From positions 1 to 48,615 of IMG/VR virus record IMGVR_UViG_3300027851_000041: a DNA stretch of 48,615 bases. One strand, written 5' to 3'. The stretch is from a virus. A program made the position numbers and the translations under genes. Shown in pieces: positions 36,779 to 44,580 of this stretch (position 1 is the stretch's first letter; every line of letters starts with the position of its first letter). The notes under the pieces were generated by a model. That model ran no database searches and was not told the origin of the DNA. It saw nothing but the letters and a program-made list of their open reading frames with translations.

Positions 36779-37021
36779 TTACTTGTGGGCAAGCAGCCAG
36801 TTTTTGGTCAGATACAGCCTCTGAGCAGCTTTGATCTGCTCGGCTGTACCTTCCCAGGTGCCCAATAGGCGTTCGGCTTGCTCCCTCACCTCTGCTCCTA
36901 CTTCACACCTTTGGATTCTGAGGTGTGAAGCCTCGTCTCGACTGAGGTTGAACTGCTTGCTTGCAGTCCAAACAAGTCTGTCTTCTGTCACCTCAAGGGG
37001 CGACTTGATATAGGTTTCCAT
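36779..37021 (-). CDS. 80-residue protein inside the control region
   Basis: Starts METYIKSPLEVTEDRLVWTA, then KQFNLSRDEASHLRIQRCEVGAEVREQAERLLGTWEGTAEQIKAAQRLYLTKNWLLAHK: helical and charged, with a possible helix-turn-helix around RDEASHLRIQR. ATG 37021 follows AGGAGGTGGGCT, a near-perfect ribosome site, and a strong terminator follows, so it is a self-contained unit. Lying next to the iteron-like array, it could encode a repeat-binding protein, but no family is recognised. Confidence 0.72.
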   Translation of the reverse strand: METYIKSPLEVTEDRLVWTASKQFNLSRDEASHLRIQRCEVGAEVREQAERLLGTWEGTAEQIKAAQRLYLTKNWLLAHK

Positions 37022-37050
37022 AGCCCACCTCCTGAAAATCTTGACAACCC

Positions 37051-37887
37051 TGCCAGCCATGACCCACTGCTTGAGTGGGCATGACTTCCAAGGCTGGAAA
37101 TTGGAGCTTGTCGAGGATGTTGCTTAGGTGTCATGGCTTTTGGCTTTCGTACTCGCTTCTGACCCTAGATTCACTATTCTGCCAATTTGGGATTGACTTA
37201 GAATCTGGCAACATCCTTGCTCCCTGGCAAGCGGGCGCAGTGATTCCCGATATGCCGGAATGTGTGCCTGCTCTCTTGCTTGCTCAGGGTTGAAATCACG
37301 GGCTTTCACCGGCTAAACCCCCACCTTCTAGGGATGCCCCTAGACCCTATCTGGCCACTGCTCAGCCTGGCTAACACGTTGAAGAGCCGTATTTCAAGGG
37401 CGACTCCGGCAAAGCTTGCGCCTTGCTTTCTCAGTCTCCGGCTTATCCTACACATTCAACGCTGCTGATTCCCATTTACGGAATCCGGGCGAAGCAGGCC
37501 TTTAGCCCAGACTACAGGCGGCCTTACTCACATCTTGCTTGGGTGTGGTTTGCTGCTCAGTTCAAAGGAATTGACGCTTCCAATGCTGAGCCTACGCTAC
37601 AGGTTCTTTGTTGTACCTTGCTGATGCTGAGTCTTGCCGGATTGCAGCCCGTTTCCCTTCTCGCTCTCGGCGAAACGTAAGACACACTGCTCTCGTTGAA
37701 GACTGGCCAGCTAACGCACGCTGCTAGGTTTGATGTCCGGCTTTGCGCCGGATCTGCTGCACGCTTTGTAACCTGTGCAAATCGTGGTTTTTGGCAACTT
37801 CCAGGCGTAACTTCTCCCTGGTCCGCGACCATAACCCGTTTTTTGCTATGCGCCGACATCGTGACTGGCGCATTACGCCTGATGTCG
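37051..37887. ncRNA. Candidate large structured RNA, or structured control DNA
   Basis: About 840 bases without a credible gene, unlike the packed coding arms. It contains many complementary pairs: CCAGCC/GGCTGG around CCCACT/AGTGGG (37053-37097); AGGATGTTGC/GCAACATCCT (37114 with 37208, 10 bp, 84 apart); CTTGC/GCAAG; TCTAGGG-ATGC-CCCTAGA (37327-37344); CGTTGAA/TTCAACG (37377 with 37455); GATTCC/GGAATC (37467-37485); GCTCAG/CTGAGC around GGAA/TTCC (37555-37591); TCCGGC/GCCGGA (37736-37752); CGACATC/GATGTCG around GGCG/CGCC (37854-37887). Nested and long-range stems resemble large phage RNAs such as GOLLD or ROOL in general character, but no match to either is claimed. Strand is not resolved. 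Confidence 0.45.
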
Positions 37888-37920
37888 TTAAATCCGAATT
37901 GTGTTCGATGATGGTCTCTG

Positions 37921-38004
37921 CTGCTGCGTCGGCTGCTGCGTCGGCTGCTGCGTCGGCTGCTGCGTCGGCTGCTGCGTCGGCTGCTGCGTCGGCTGCTGCG
38001 TCGG
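37921..38004 (+). repeat. 12-bp tandem repeat, seven perfect copies
   Basis: CTGCTGCGTCGG repeated seven times without a mismatch. Plus frame would give Ala/Ser runs and minus frame Ser/Arg runs, but neither has a credible start or upstream coding sequence. It lies at the right edge of the structured segment. Confidence 0.9.
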
Positions 38005-38269
38005 CTGCAAATTGTTAATGAACGTGATATGTCACGTGAATACAAGCATTGTTTCCCATTGCGCCACCTGAAAACATGCCGGCATCCGGCCTCGTTTCTT
38101 TCCGCTATCCTGAATTGCCACCATGTTGCAGGGCTTGCGCTTTCTTATGTCCTAAAGACAAGGGCTTGCCTTACTAGCCGTGCTCTCTGCTTTGGATGCT
38201 CTAGGCCGTGTTGCTGGTCTAGCTACAGTGCATTGCGCATGGGTTTCGGGCTACCGTGCAAAGTATCCT

Positions 38270-38322
38270 GCGCCACCATTGGCGCGCATGCTGGCGAGCA
38301 TGCGCACCGATGGCGGAGGCGC
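38270..38322. repeat. Imperfect 53-base palindrome
   Basis: A perfect core GCGCATGCT-GGCG-AGCATGCGC (38284-38305) extended outward by CC/GG, CCAT/ATGG and GCGCC/GGCGC with small mismatches. It is the first of three large palindromes within 190 bases. Purpose unknown: RNA hairpin, protein-binding site or cruciform. Confidence 0.75.
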
Positions 38323-38377
38323 GAATAACAGGCCGTGACCACAACGTGATCACGGCAAAACGAGGCGAGTTTTTAAA

Positions 38378-38453
38378 GATCAGGGTTAGCCACTGTATAT
38401 TTATACAGTGGCTAAGCCTGATCACACTGGCATGCTATGCGCATGCCAGTGTG
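38378..38453. repeat. Two abutting long palindromes
   Basis: First, GATCAGG-g-TTAGCCACTGTATA-TT and its mirror to 38423: 21 of 22 arm pairs match. Second, CACACTGGCATGC/GCATGCCAGTGTG (38423-38453), a 13-bp perfect stem with a 5-base loop. They share a base and lie five bases beyond the stop of the alanine-tail gene. They may act as a bidirectional terminator or a DNA site; there is no U-tract. Confidence 0.8.
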
Positions 38454-38458
38454 TGGCG

Positions 38459-39220
38459 TTACGCTGTTACCGCTTTGCGCTGGCGCTGGCGCTTAGCAGG
38501 CTTAGCCGGCGCTTCTGCTGCCGCTGCCGCTTCTGCCGCTGCCGCTTCTGCCGCTGCCGCTTCTGCCGCTGCCGCTTCTGCCGCTGCCGCTTCTGCCGCT
38601 TCTGCCGCTTCTGCCGCTGCCGCTTCTGCCGCGTCGGCGTCGGCGTCGGCATCGGCCATGCTGGCAATGGCTTGCGCTAATGCCTGCACAATCGCTTGCG
38701 CCTGCGCCTGAGCATCTTCCAATGTGGCGCGATCAGCCGATGCGGTCTTCTTTGCGAAGGTTTCCCATGAGACCTTCAGGAAGTCGAAGGGTCCCGCCTT
38801 TTCTCCAGCCGGCGCAGGGGCGAAAACCGACATGGTTGCAGTGGTCACGTTAGCCGCGACCGCTTCGATGGCGGTCTTGCGTGCTGCGATGTCTTGGCAC
38901 TTGCGGCTATTGCCACCGATGTACCCTGCAACCGTGGTGAAACCAAAGCCCTTGTTAGTGCATGCGACGTGACCCCATGCACCGATGGCGGACCAGTCCG
39001 CCGTGCGGATTGCCTTGCGCAGTTTGCCGGCAATGGCGCTCTTGCCACTGGCATGCACGGCGGACAACAGTTGGTTGAAGGCGTCGGCGCCTTCAACCAA
39101 CTGCGCCGTTAGAGCGTTTGCGACAGAATCGGCGAGGAAAGCCGCCATTGTGGTGGCGCGGTCGTCACGGCCGGCAGTCATTGCAGCAAGGGCAGCACGG
39201 AAAGATTTGATGTTAAACAT
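38459..39220 (-). CDS. Protein with alanine-rich repeat tail
   Basis: A 253-residue protein. Residues 1-170 form a globular, mostly helical domain (MFNIKSFRAALAAMTAGRDD..., AIAGKLRKAIRTADWSAIGAW, GYIGGNSRKCQDIAARKTAI). From about 180 it turns into an alanine-dominated helix, with a five-residue E-A-A-A-A unit repeated in the tail (15-bp DNA repeats, about 38510-38635), and ends in basic PAKPAKRQRQRKAVTA, like the tails of histone-H1-type proteins. ATG 39220 follows GGAGTTTTCGCC. It may bind DNA near the control region; no family is recognised. Confidence 0.75.
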   Translation of the reverse strand: MFNIKSFRAALAAMTAGRDDRATTMAAFLADSVANALTAQLVEGADAFNQLLSAVHASGKSAIAGKLRKAIRTADWSAIGAWGHVACTNKGFGFTTVAGYIGGNSRKCQDIAARKTAIEAVAANVTTATMSVFAPAPAGEKAGPFDFLKVSWETFAKKTASADRATLEDAQAQAQAIVQALAQAIASMADADADADAAEAAAAEAAEAAEAAAAEAAAAEAAAAEAAAAEAAAAAEAPAKPAKRQRQRKAVTA

Positions 39221-39713
39221 GGCGAAAACTCCGAAAAAGAAGCCGGAAAAGCCCGGCGGCACAGACTTAAAGCATTTCGTATGCCAGTTTTAAAACAACT
39301 AATAGAATCAAAGGCTTAGCAGAATCGGCCTGGCGAAGCCTTGCCGTAACTGTAAAGTTTTCCGACACAACATTCACCTAAGTATCTGTTTTATATGGGT
39401 TTGCGTTAATCGCTCGTTTGTCGGAAAACTTTACACCATAACATGTTGATTTTCCGATGTTTTATATACCGCAGCCTGCAATAGTGTCGGAATTTTTTAC
39501 AGTGCCGTTTTCGGGTTGGACCCGGTTTAGGCTTTTGTCATGCACTGCGCTTTATACCTTTGGCATGTCCGAATTATGCGCATTGGTTTCTAGGCATGAC
39601 GGGGCAGCTTTTCTGCCCAGGCTGGCGACGGGGGTGCCAACCTGGCCCCCAAAAAATCCGCCAGCACTTTCGAAACTTTGTATGCTATAGTTAAAACACA
39701 CAAGGAGAAAAAG
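39221..39713. promoter_or_regulatory. Divergent control segment with three 17-bp elements
   Basis: About 490 bases without a gene. TGTAAAGTTTTCCGACA (39351-39367) recurs as its exact reverse complement at 39419-39435 and with three changes at 39485-39501; a partial TTTTCCGATG lies between. A 7-bp stem AAGGCTT/AAGCCTT (39311-39342) precedes them. The elements lie between two divergent genes and look like operators for a phage regulator. From 39510 to 39660 nothing further is evident. Confidence 0.7.
39683..39691 (+). promoter_or_regulatory. Extended -10 promoter for the plus-strand regulator gene
   Basis: TGCTATAGT, an extended -10 with a near-consensus hexamer at 39686-39691; no good -35 is seen, as is common for extended -10 promoters. 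Predicted start near 39698, about 16 bases before the ATG, leaving room for the AAGGAGAAAA ribosome site. Confidence 0.55.
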
Positions 39714-40010
39714 ATGCCCTCGATACCACGCGCCTTCTACATACCAGAGACCACACTGAAGAAACTGCAAAGCCTCGCAGACAAAGGCCGCAGCTCAGCC
39801 AGTGTTTTCCGGGAAACACTCAAATCAGCAAAGTCTGTAAGCCTCGTTCCCAAGTTGGACGGCAAGATGGTCAGAACCGCTTTCCGGCTCGACGATGATG
39901 AGTTGGCCAAGATCAACCAGATCACTGAAGCCACCGGCCTGTCCCAAAGCAAAGTCGTTACCCTCCTCATCGAAAACACCTGGCAAGCCAACCAAGGAGA
40001 AAACCAGTGA
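39714..40010 (+). CDS. Ribbon-helix-helix-type regulator
   Basis: A 98-residue basic protein. The C-terminal half VRTAFRLDDDELAKINQITE...ATGLSQSKVVTLLIENTW has the strand-helix-helix pattern of RHH repressors. The N-terminal half SIPRAFYIPETTLKKLQSLA..GRSSASVFRETLK looks like a second, diverged copy. RHH proteins dimerise and bind paired operators. It lies directly downstream of the three 17-bp elements, its likely targets. Start is ATG 39714 with AAGGAGAAAA. Target binding is inference. Confidence 0.72.
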   Translation: MPSIPRAFYIPETTLKKLQSLADKGRSSASVFRETLKSAKSVSLVPKLDGKMVRTAFRLDDDELAKINQITEATGLSQSKVVTLLIENTWQANQGENQ

Positions 40011-40375
40011 AGCGCACTACGAACCTCCTATTACTAATGTTGTTGCTGAGCCTACCTACAAGCGCCCAGCTCCCAAAACCAGACAGAGTGACTGTTGGTA
40101 TCGATAACACGACCGTCTCCAAAGCACTGGACAAGGCTTACTACGCCATCACAGAGGACCTCAGAGACCCCGACAGCGCCAAATTCCGCTGCGTATCCGT
40201 GGGCAGGAACGAGGATGAAACCCTCTTGTTCGTCAGGGGCGGGATAAACGCCACCAACGCATCAGGGGGTTACTCCGGGTACAAGGCCTTCATCGTAGCC
40301 TTTTACCTCCCAGACCTAACTATCCGTAACGCATCAATCCTGAACTCCAGTGACCGCCTTGCTTGTGACCGATGA
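40007..40375 (+). CDS. Small exported protein
   Basis: A 122-residue protein with a clear signal peptide (KRTTNLLLLMLLLSLPTSAQ, cleavage about residue 20). The mature part has DLRDPDSAKFRCVSVGRN and INATNASGGYSGYKAFIVAFYL, a D-P-x-S-x-x-F / N-A-x-N-x-x-G-G-Y-x-G-Y-K pattern seen in small periplasmic proteins of proteobacteria and phages. GTG start at 40007 overlaps the regulator stop (GTGA). A role in superinfection or envelope change is possible, not shown. Confidence 0.72.
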   Translation: MKRTTNLLLLMLLLSLPTSAQLPKPDRVTVGIDNTTVSKALDKAYYAITEDLRDPDSAKFRCVSVGRNEDETLLFVRGGINATNASGGYSGYKAFIVAFYLPDLTIRNASILNSSDRLACDR

Positions 40376-40541
40376 GGAGTATTTCAGACTTTAAATGTCC
40401 ATAGCTGAAGAAAGAACAAGACCATAGGACATCTGTTTAACCAATTCGTCATACATCAAAAGAGGTACTTGTATATACGTACAATCCACAAGTGTCAGCC
40501 CTTCCAAGAAAAAGAACAGTAATTTGGGGCATATACCAAAA

Positions 40542-40570
40542 TTGACAACTTATTCTTCTTCTGCTAGAAG
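40542..40570 (+). promoter_or_regulatory. Possible promoter before the multi-HTH gene
   Basis: TTGACA at 40542-40547, 17 bp, TG then TAGAAG at 40565-40570. The -35 is consensus, the -10 weak. If used, transcription would start only a few bases before ATG 40580 and the ribosome site AAGGGG would not be in the mRNA, so a longer transcript from upstream may matter more. The rest of the 200-base gap has a TTGTA/TACAA palindrome near 40470-40485 and nothing else evident. Confidence 0.35.
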
Positions 40571-40579
40571 GGGCGCATC

Positions 40580-41626
40580 ATGGAACGAAGCCTGAAAGAC
40601 CTAATCCCGAACATCTCCAAAGTCGCCCGCGAGGTCGGCGTCAGCGCCACGACCGTGCGCAACTGGATGGAGTTGAACGCAATCCCACCAAAGCGGGTGA
40701 TTGCGGTCGCCAACGCCCTCGATGTCGAGATCCCAGAGCTGCTGGAGTTCGCAAAACGGGCGACGAAACCGCCCCAGATCGTGCAGAAGACAGAAAACGA
40801 CATCGACACCTTGTTGGCGGCGTATGAGGGTCGGCCCTACACGTCAAACCTGTCGCCCAGGTCGATCCGTAATGTGTTGGAGCGGTGGGGTCAGCGGCTA
40901 CCCCTGCTCTGCCAGACCTTGAAGGACTTGAGGGACAGGAAAATCTCTGTCCAGGAGGCGTCTGATCGGCTCCAGATCACCAAGAGCGCGATCAACAACC
41001 TCAGAGTGCGCTATGGAATCGCCCCCGGAAGAAGAAAAGCCGACCCAAAACCACTGGGGCCGACAAAAAGGACCGCGAAAATCGCCGTCAAACACTGCCT
41101 GGACGTGATCGCAGGTCGGAAAACAGCCAGAAAGGCCTCCCTGGACAGTGGCATCCCTCTGAGAACCCTGCATCGGCACATCGAACCCCTCCTGGACGGC
41201 CTGAGCTTGAATGAAATCAGCCACTGGAGCCCCAGTTTCCGTCTGGCCTTGGCTTGGGAGACTGAGAAAAAGCATGTTCGGGAGACCGTGCGCTGGAGAA
41301 AGTGGGCGCAGGATCGAGGAATCGTGCTCAGCAGGAAGCAGGCTTGGCCGAATCCGCCGAAAAGCTGGCGTGAGGCACCGATGCGCAGGTTGCTGGCCTG
41401 TTGGTTGGCTGAGGAGCTGAGTCTGGAGGAGTTGGCGGTGGCCCGAGGTGGCGAACCTTCGGTTCTGGAGGGGCTCTTCAAGGCTGAACTGGATAGGATG
41501 GAGATGAACCCGCTCGGGTTGTCAATCCACCACAGAACAGCTGTCGCTGAGATTGTCCTCGCCTTCCAGAGGAAGGTCGACGAGGCCAACGAACCTCCCA
41601 AACCCAGAGAGGAGCAAGAAGAATGA
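40580..41626 (+). CDS. Multi-helix-turn-helix DNA-binding protein
   Basis: A 348-residue basic protein with several likely HTH units: ISKVAREVGVSATTVRNWMELNAIP (about 12-36), VQEASDRLQITKSAINNLRVRYG (about 123), TARKASLDSGIPLRTLHRHIE (about 187), and a later LSLEELAVARGG (about 288). Tandem HTHs spanning one protein fit a phage regulator or a terminase small subunit recognising a long site. It precedes two terminase-linked genes, so packaging-site recognition is attractive. It may instead control the plus-strand arm. The stop overlaps the next start (ATGA). Confidence 0.72.
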   Translation: MERSLKDLIPNISKVAREVGVSATTVRNWMELNAIPPKRVIAVANALDVEIPELLEFAKRATKPPQIVQKTENDIDTLLAAYEGRPYTSNLSPRSIRNVLERWGQRLPLLCQTLKDLRDRKISVQEASDRLQITKSAINNLRVRYGIAPGRRKADPKPLGPTKRTAKIAVKHCLDVIAGRKTARKASLDSGIPLRTLHRHIEPLLDGLSLNEISHWSPSFRLALAWETEKKHVRETVRWRKWAQDRGIVLSRKQAWPNPPKSWREAPMRRLLACWLAEELSLEELAVARGGEPSVLEGLFKAELDRMEMNPLGLSIHHRTAVAEIVLAFQRKVDEANEPPKPREEQEE

Positions 41627-42054
41627 TCAACGAAGAGAAACTCGCCCGCATCCAGGCGGGCGAGGAGTTCAGGCGGGCTGGGCAAGGCCCGGTGCCTATT
41701 GATGACCTGGATACAAAGGAGTTGCTCGCCTTGCGGGCGGAGATCGACATCCGCCTCCCCTCGACGTCACTTCAGCAGATGGACCTGGAGAAGGAGCTGG
41801 TGCTTCAATACCACCGGGTCCAGGCGCTACAGGAGCGGGTTTTGACGGACCTGGGGACGCCGGCAAATCAGTTGGCGCAAGTTAGCAACGCGGTTGCCTC
41901 CACCTTGCAGCAATTGGTGACAATGCAGACAAAGTTTCACACGTCTGAGCGGTTCAAGGAAATTGAATCAAGGTTGATTCGGGCACTGGATAAGGTGCCG
42001 GAAGAATACTTGGTCGAATTCTTTGAGTGGTATGAATCACAAGAAGAAGAATAA
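41623..42054 (+). CDS. 143-residue protein, candidate terminase small subunit
   Basis: Starts MINEEKLARIQAGEEFRRAG; acidic and mostly helical, with DTKELLALRAEIDIRLPSTSLQQMDLEKELVLQYHRVQALQERVL, a long amphipathic segment suited to oligomerisation. It lies between the multi-HTH gene and the terminase large subunit, the usual place of a small subunit. No DNA-binding motif is evident, so it may be the oligomerising partner, with binding supplied by the upstream protein. Confidence 0.6.
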   Translation: MINEEKLARIQAGEEFRRAGQGPVPIDDLDTKELLALRAEIDIRLPSTSLQQMDLEKELVLQYHRVQALQERVLTDLGTPANQLAQVSNAVASTLQQLVTMQTKFHTSERFKEIESRLIRALDKVPEEYLVEFFEWYESQEEE

Positions 42055-42062
42055 GAACCGCT

Positions 42063-43766
42063 ATGCAGCCGCAATCAATAACAAGTACAAGGCTATTCAA
42101 GAATCACGTTGAGCGTCTTAAAGCTTCTACGCTCAATAAGCTCACCATGTCGGATATTCCTAAGTGGATCACGACTAATACTTATATTAATGGTGAGCTT
42201 TATTCATTTACGGATCACGAGTACCAGCATGCCGTTTTGTCAGACGGCAGTCGGGAAATTGTGGTCCGAAAGTGCTCCCAGGTCGGGCTCTCTGAGACGA
42301 GTGCCCGAATGGCGCTCGCCCTGTGCGCGGTGACCCGAGGCTACACAGTGGCCTACACCTTGCCGACTGCCGGCTTCGCCTCGACCTTCATGAAGACCCG
42401 GATAGACCCGGTCATCGCCGGGTCCCCCTACCTGAAGGATATGCTCCAGGGGGAGTTGGATAACACCGAGGTCAAGAAGATCGGGGACAGCTTCCTCTAC
42501 CTGCGCGGGGCTCAAAGCTCAAACGCACCTATTTCGGTGCCGTGTGACCACCTCATCCACGACGAGGTGGACTTCAGCGACCCGGAGGTGCTTTCGCAAT
42601 ACCAGTCGCGCCTGACCCACTCCAAATACAAACGCAAGACCAAGTTGTCTACGCCGACACTGCCTGATCGAGGTATCGACTATGAGTTTCAGCGGTCACG
42701 TAGAAAGTACAACCTGATCAAGTGCAACCACTGCAACCACTGGTTCCAGCCCGACTATTTCACCCATGTACGTGTCCCAGGCTTCAAGGGCAACCTGCGG
42801 GACATAACCAAGGCTAACCTACACACAATCGAATATGTTGACGCTTTTGTTGAATGCCCTAAGTGTGGCAAGCAACCTTCCCTACAACCTCAACACAGGG
42901 AGTGGGTGTGCGAAAACCCTGACGATAACTTCGTCGCCTCGGGTTTTCAGGTTTCTCCTTTCGATGCGCCTAACATCATCACACCTGGGTTTCTGATTGA
43001 GGCGTCGACGCAGTACAAGCGGTATGTCGACTTCATCAACTTCGGATTGGGTCTGCCGACGCTGGACCAGGACGCCACCCTGACGGAGGAAGAGCTGGGG
43101 CTCTGCATCAATGCAGAGCTTGAGGAGGTTGGTGGCAGCTACGTGATGGGCGTCGACATGGGGATGACGTGCCACTTCGTCATCGGGAAGGTACGTTCGG
43201 ACTCCACCTTGCGGATTGTGCTGGTTGAGCAGGTTCCCGTGGCGCAGGTGCGCAAGCGGTATGAAGAGTTGCGCATGATCTGGCGACCCCGCATCACGAT
43301 CATGGACTCACAGCCCTACACAGAAACGGTACTGAACCTTCAGCAGACGGACAGCCGGCTCTACGGCTCAGTCTACACACGTCAGAAAGGCTTGGCGTTG
43401 TTCAACGTCGTGGACCGTGAAGAGGACCGGGACGAAGGCGAGCAAGACCTCCGGCAGATCAACATCAACCGGGACCGTGCGTTGGACTCCCTCATGGACT
43501 TCATCCGGATGGGCAATCTGAGCAAGCGCAGTTGCCTACTCGATGACACCTGGAAGCGCCACCTCACGGACATGCGCAGGGTCAAGGACTGGGACAATCA
43601 AGCTCAGGAGATCGTCTACAGGTGGATGAAGTCGGAGCAGGCTGAGGACCACTTCCACCACGCAACACTTTATATGTACATTGCATCAATGGTGCTTGGT
43701 GTTGGTCGAGGCTCCCAGGTCAAACTCCCAGCCATGACGACGATCAAGGTGAAGGCTAGAACATGA
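42063..43766 (+). CDS. terL: Terminase large subunit (GpA-like)
   Basis: A 567-residue packaging motor. An ATPase domain has a degenerate Walker A, RKCSQVGLSETS (about 69-80), Walker B HLIHDEVDF (about 163-171) and a following RLTHSKYKRKTKLSTPT. A zinc-ribbon insertion, CNHCNHWF...CPKCGKQ...WVCEN (about 225-290), is typical of GpA-type terminases. The nuclease domain opens VMGVDMGMTCHF (about 368). It translocates DNA into the prohead and cuts it. No portal gene follows directly, unlike many phages. Confidence 0.93.
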   Translation: MQPQSITSTRLFKNHVERLKASTLNKLTMSDIPKWITTNTYINGELYSFTDHEYQHAVLSDGSREIVVRKCSQVGLSETSARMALALCAVTRGYTVAYTLPTAGFASTFMKTRIDPVIAGSPYLKDMLQGELDNTEVKKIGDSFLYLRGAQSSNAPISVPCDHLIHDEVDFSDPEVLSQYQSRLTHSKYKRKTKLSTPTLPDRGIDYEFQRSRRKYNLIKCNHCNHWFQPDYFTHVRVPGFKGNLRDITKANLHTIEYVDAFVECPKCGKQPSLQPQHREWVCENPDDNFVASGFQVSPFDAPNIITPGFLIEASTQYKRYVDFINFGLGLPTLDQDATLTEEELGLCINAELEEVGGSYVMGVDMGMTCHFVIGKVRSDSTLRIVLVEQVPVAQVRKRYEELRMIWRPRITIMDSQPYTETVLNLQQTDSRLYGSVYTRQKGLALFNVVDREEDRDEGEQDLRQININRDRALDSLMDFIRMGNLSKRSCLLDDTWKRHLTDMRRVKDWDNQAQEIVYRWMKSEQAEDHFHHATLYMYIASMVLGVGRGSQVKLPAMTTIKVKART

Positions 43767-43771
43767 GTTGT

Positions 43772-43806
43772 GGTAAATTCAGTGTCACCGAACTACCCGG
43801 GACACT
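43772..43806 (+). other. Intergenic inverted repeat before phoH
   Basis: TCAGTGTC and GACACTGA, 8 bp each and 14 bases apart, lie between the terminase stop and the PhoH start, overlapping the weak ribosome region of phoH. The stem would hide that region, so it may limit PhoH translation. Confidence 0.4.
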
Positions 43807-43809
43807 GAC

Positions 43810-44511
43810 ATGGCCAAGACAAGAAGAAAAGTCACAACTCAAGCCGAAATCCTGACGTTGGATCTTCCGACGATGAGACCTAAACCGACGCCGCTGACCG
43901 CGAAAACACCCGCGCAGCGGCGTCTTCTTTCGAGCCTGCGGTCCAATACGTTGACTGTGTGTGCAGGGTCTGCGGGGGTCGGGAAGACCTACGTGACGTT
44001 GAGTTATGCGGCAGACCTGCTGCAAAGGAAAGAGATTGAACGGATCGTGCTTGCCCGCCCGATGGTAAGCGCGGACGGGGAGGATGTTGGCGCCCTGCCC
44101 GGTGACCTGGACATGAAGCTGGCGCCCTGGGTCTTCCCGATGATGGACATCCTGGAGGAGCGGCTCGGGAAGTCGTTCGTGCAGTACCTCCTGAAGACGG
44201 ACAGAATCCGGATCTCTCCGTTGGCCTACATGCGCGGCTCGTCGTTCAAGGACGCTTTCATCGTGATCACAGAATGCCAAAATGCGACGGTGTCCCAAAC
44301 TAAGATGGCGCTGACCCGAGTTGGGGAGAACACCAAAATTGTGCTCGACGGAGACCCGGGACAGACAGACCTCAGACAGGCGAACGGGTTGGAAGACGCC
44401 GTGACACGACTTGAAGGCGTGGAGGGTGTTGGCGTCGTCCGGTTCTCAAAGCAGGATGTCGTCCGGTCTGGGTTCTGTCGGACAGTCCTAGAGCGGTACG
44501 AAGAAGAATAA
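43810..44511 (+). CDS. phoH: PhoH-family ATPase
   Basis: A 233-residue P-loop ATPase of the PhoH group: CAGSAGVGKTYVTLSYA (about 51-67) as Walker A, RIVLARPMVSADGEDVGALPGDLDMKLAPW (typical PhoH segment, about 85-115), FIVITECQNATVSQTKMALTRVG (Walker B with Glu, about 154-176) and IVLDGDPGQTDL. PhoH proteins are common in phages and are thought to act on RNA. The start is ATG 43810 without a good ribosome site. Confidence 0.93.
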   Translation: MAKTRRKVTTQAEILTLDLPTMRPKPTPLTAKTPAQRRLLSSLRSNTLTVCAGSAGVGKTYVTLSYAADLLQRKEIERIVLARPMVSADGEDVGALPGDLDMKLAPWVFPMMDILEERLGKSFVQYLLKTDRIRISPLAYMRGSSFKDAFIVITECQNATVSQTKMALTRVGENTKIVLDGDPGQTDLRQANGLEDAVTRLEGVEGVGVVRFSKQDVVRSGFCRTVLERYEEE

Positions 44512-44580
44512 AATTTTTTGATTCTATGATAAACTTCGTTTATCAACGGTACACACCCAAGACATTGCGAGGACAGCATC
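44512..44580 (+). promoter_or_regulatory. Possible promoter/operator before structural genes
   Basis: The A+T-rich gap contains TATGAT (44525-44530, close to a -10) and the palindrome GATAAAC-TTC-GTTTATC just after it. No good -35 is found. The palindrome on the predicted start point suggests operator control of the structural genes, tentative. Confidence 0.35.

Noticed and set aside
37384-37410. Group II intron domain V, suggested by GAGCCGTAT
   Set aside because: The rest of the 34-base domain V hairpin does not form, and no reverse transcriptase gene is nearby.
36508-38004. CRISPR array
   Set aside because: Repeats are short, tandem or phased without spacers of uniform unique sequence, and no cas genes are present.
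37557-38045. Minus-strand frame with Ser/Arg repeats and plus-strand frame 37743-38018 with Ala/Ser repeats
   Set aside because: Both arise from the seven 12-bp repeats. Neither has a ribosome site, and upstream residues look random.
36508-38460. Plasmid replication gene (Rep) or protelomerase next to the repeats
   Set aside because: The only gene within the segment is the 80-residue protein, which has no recognised Rep or protelomerase motif.
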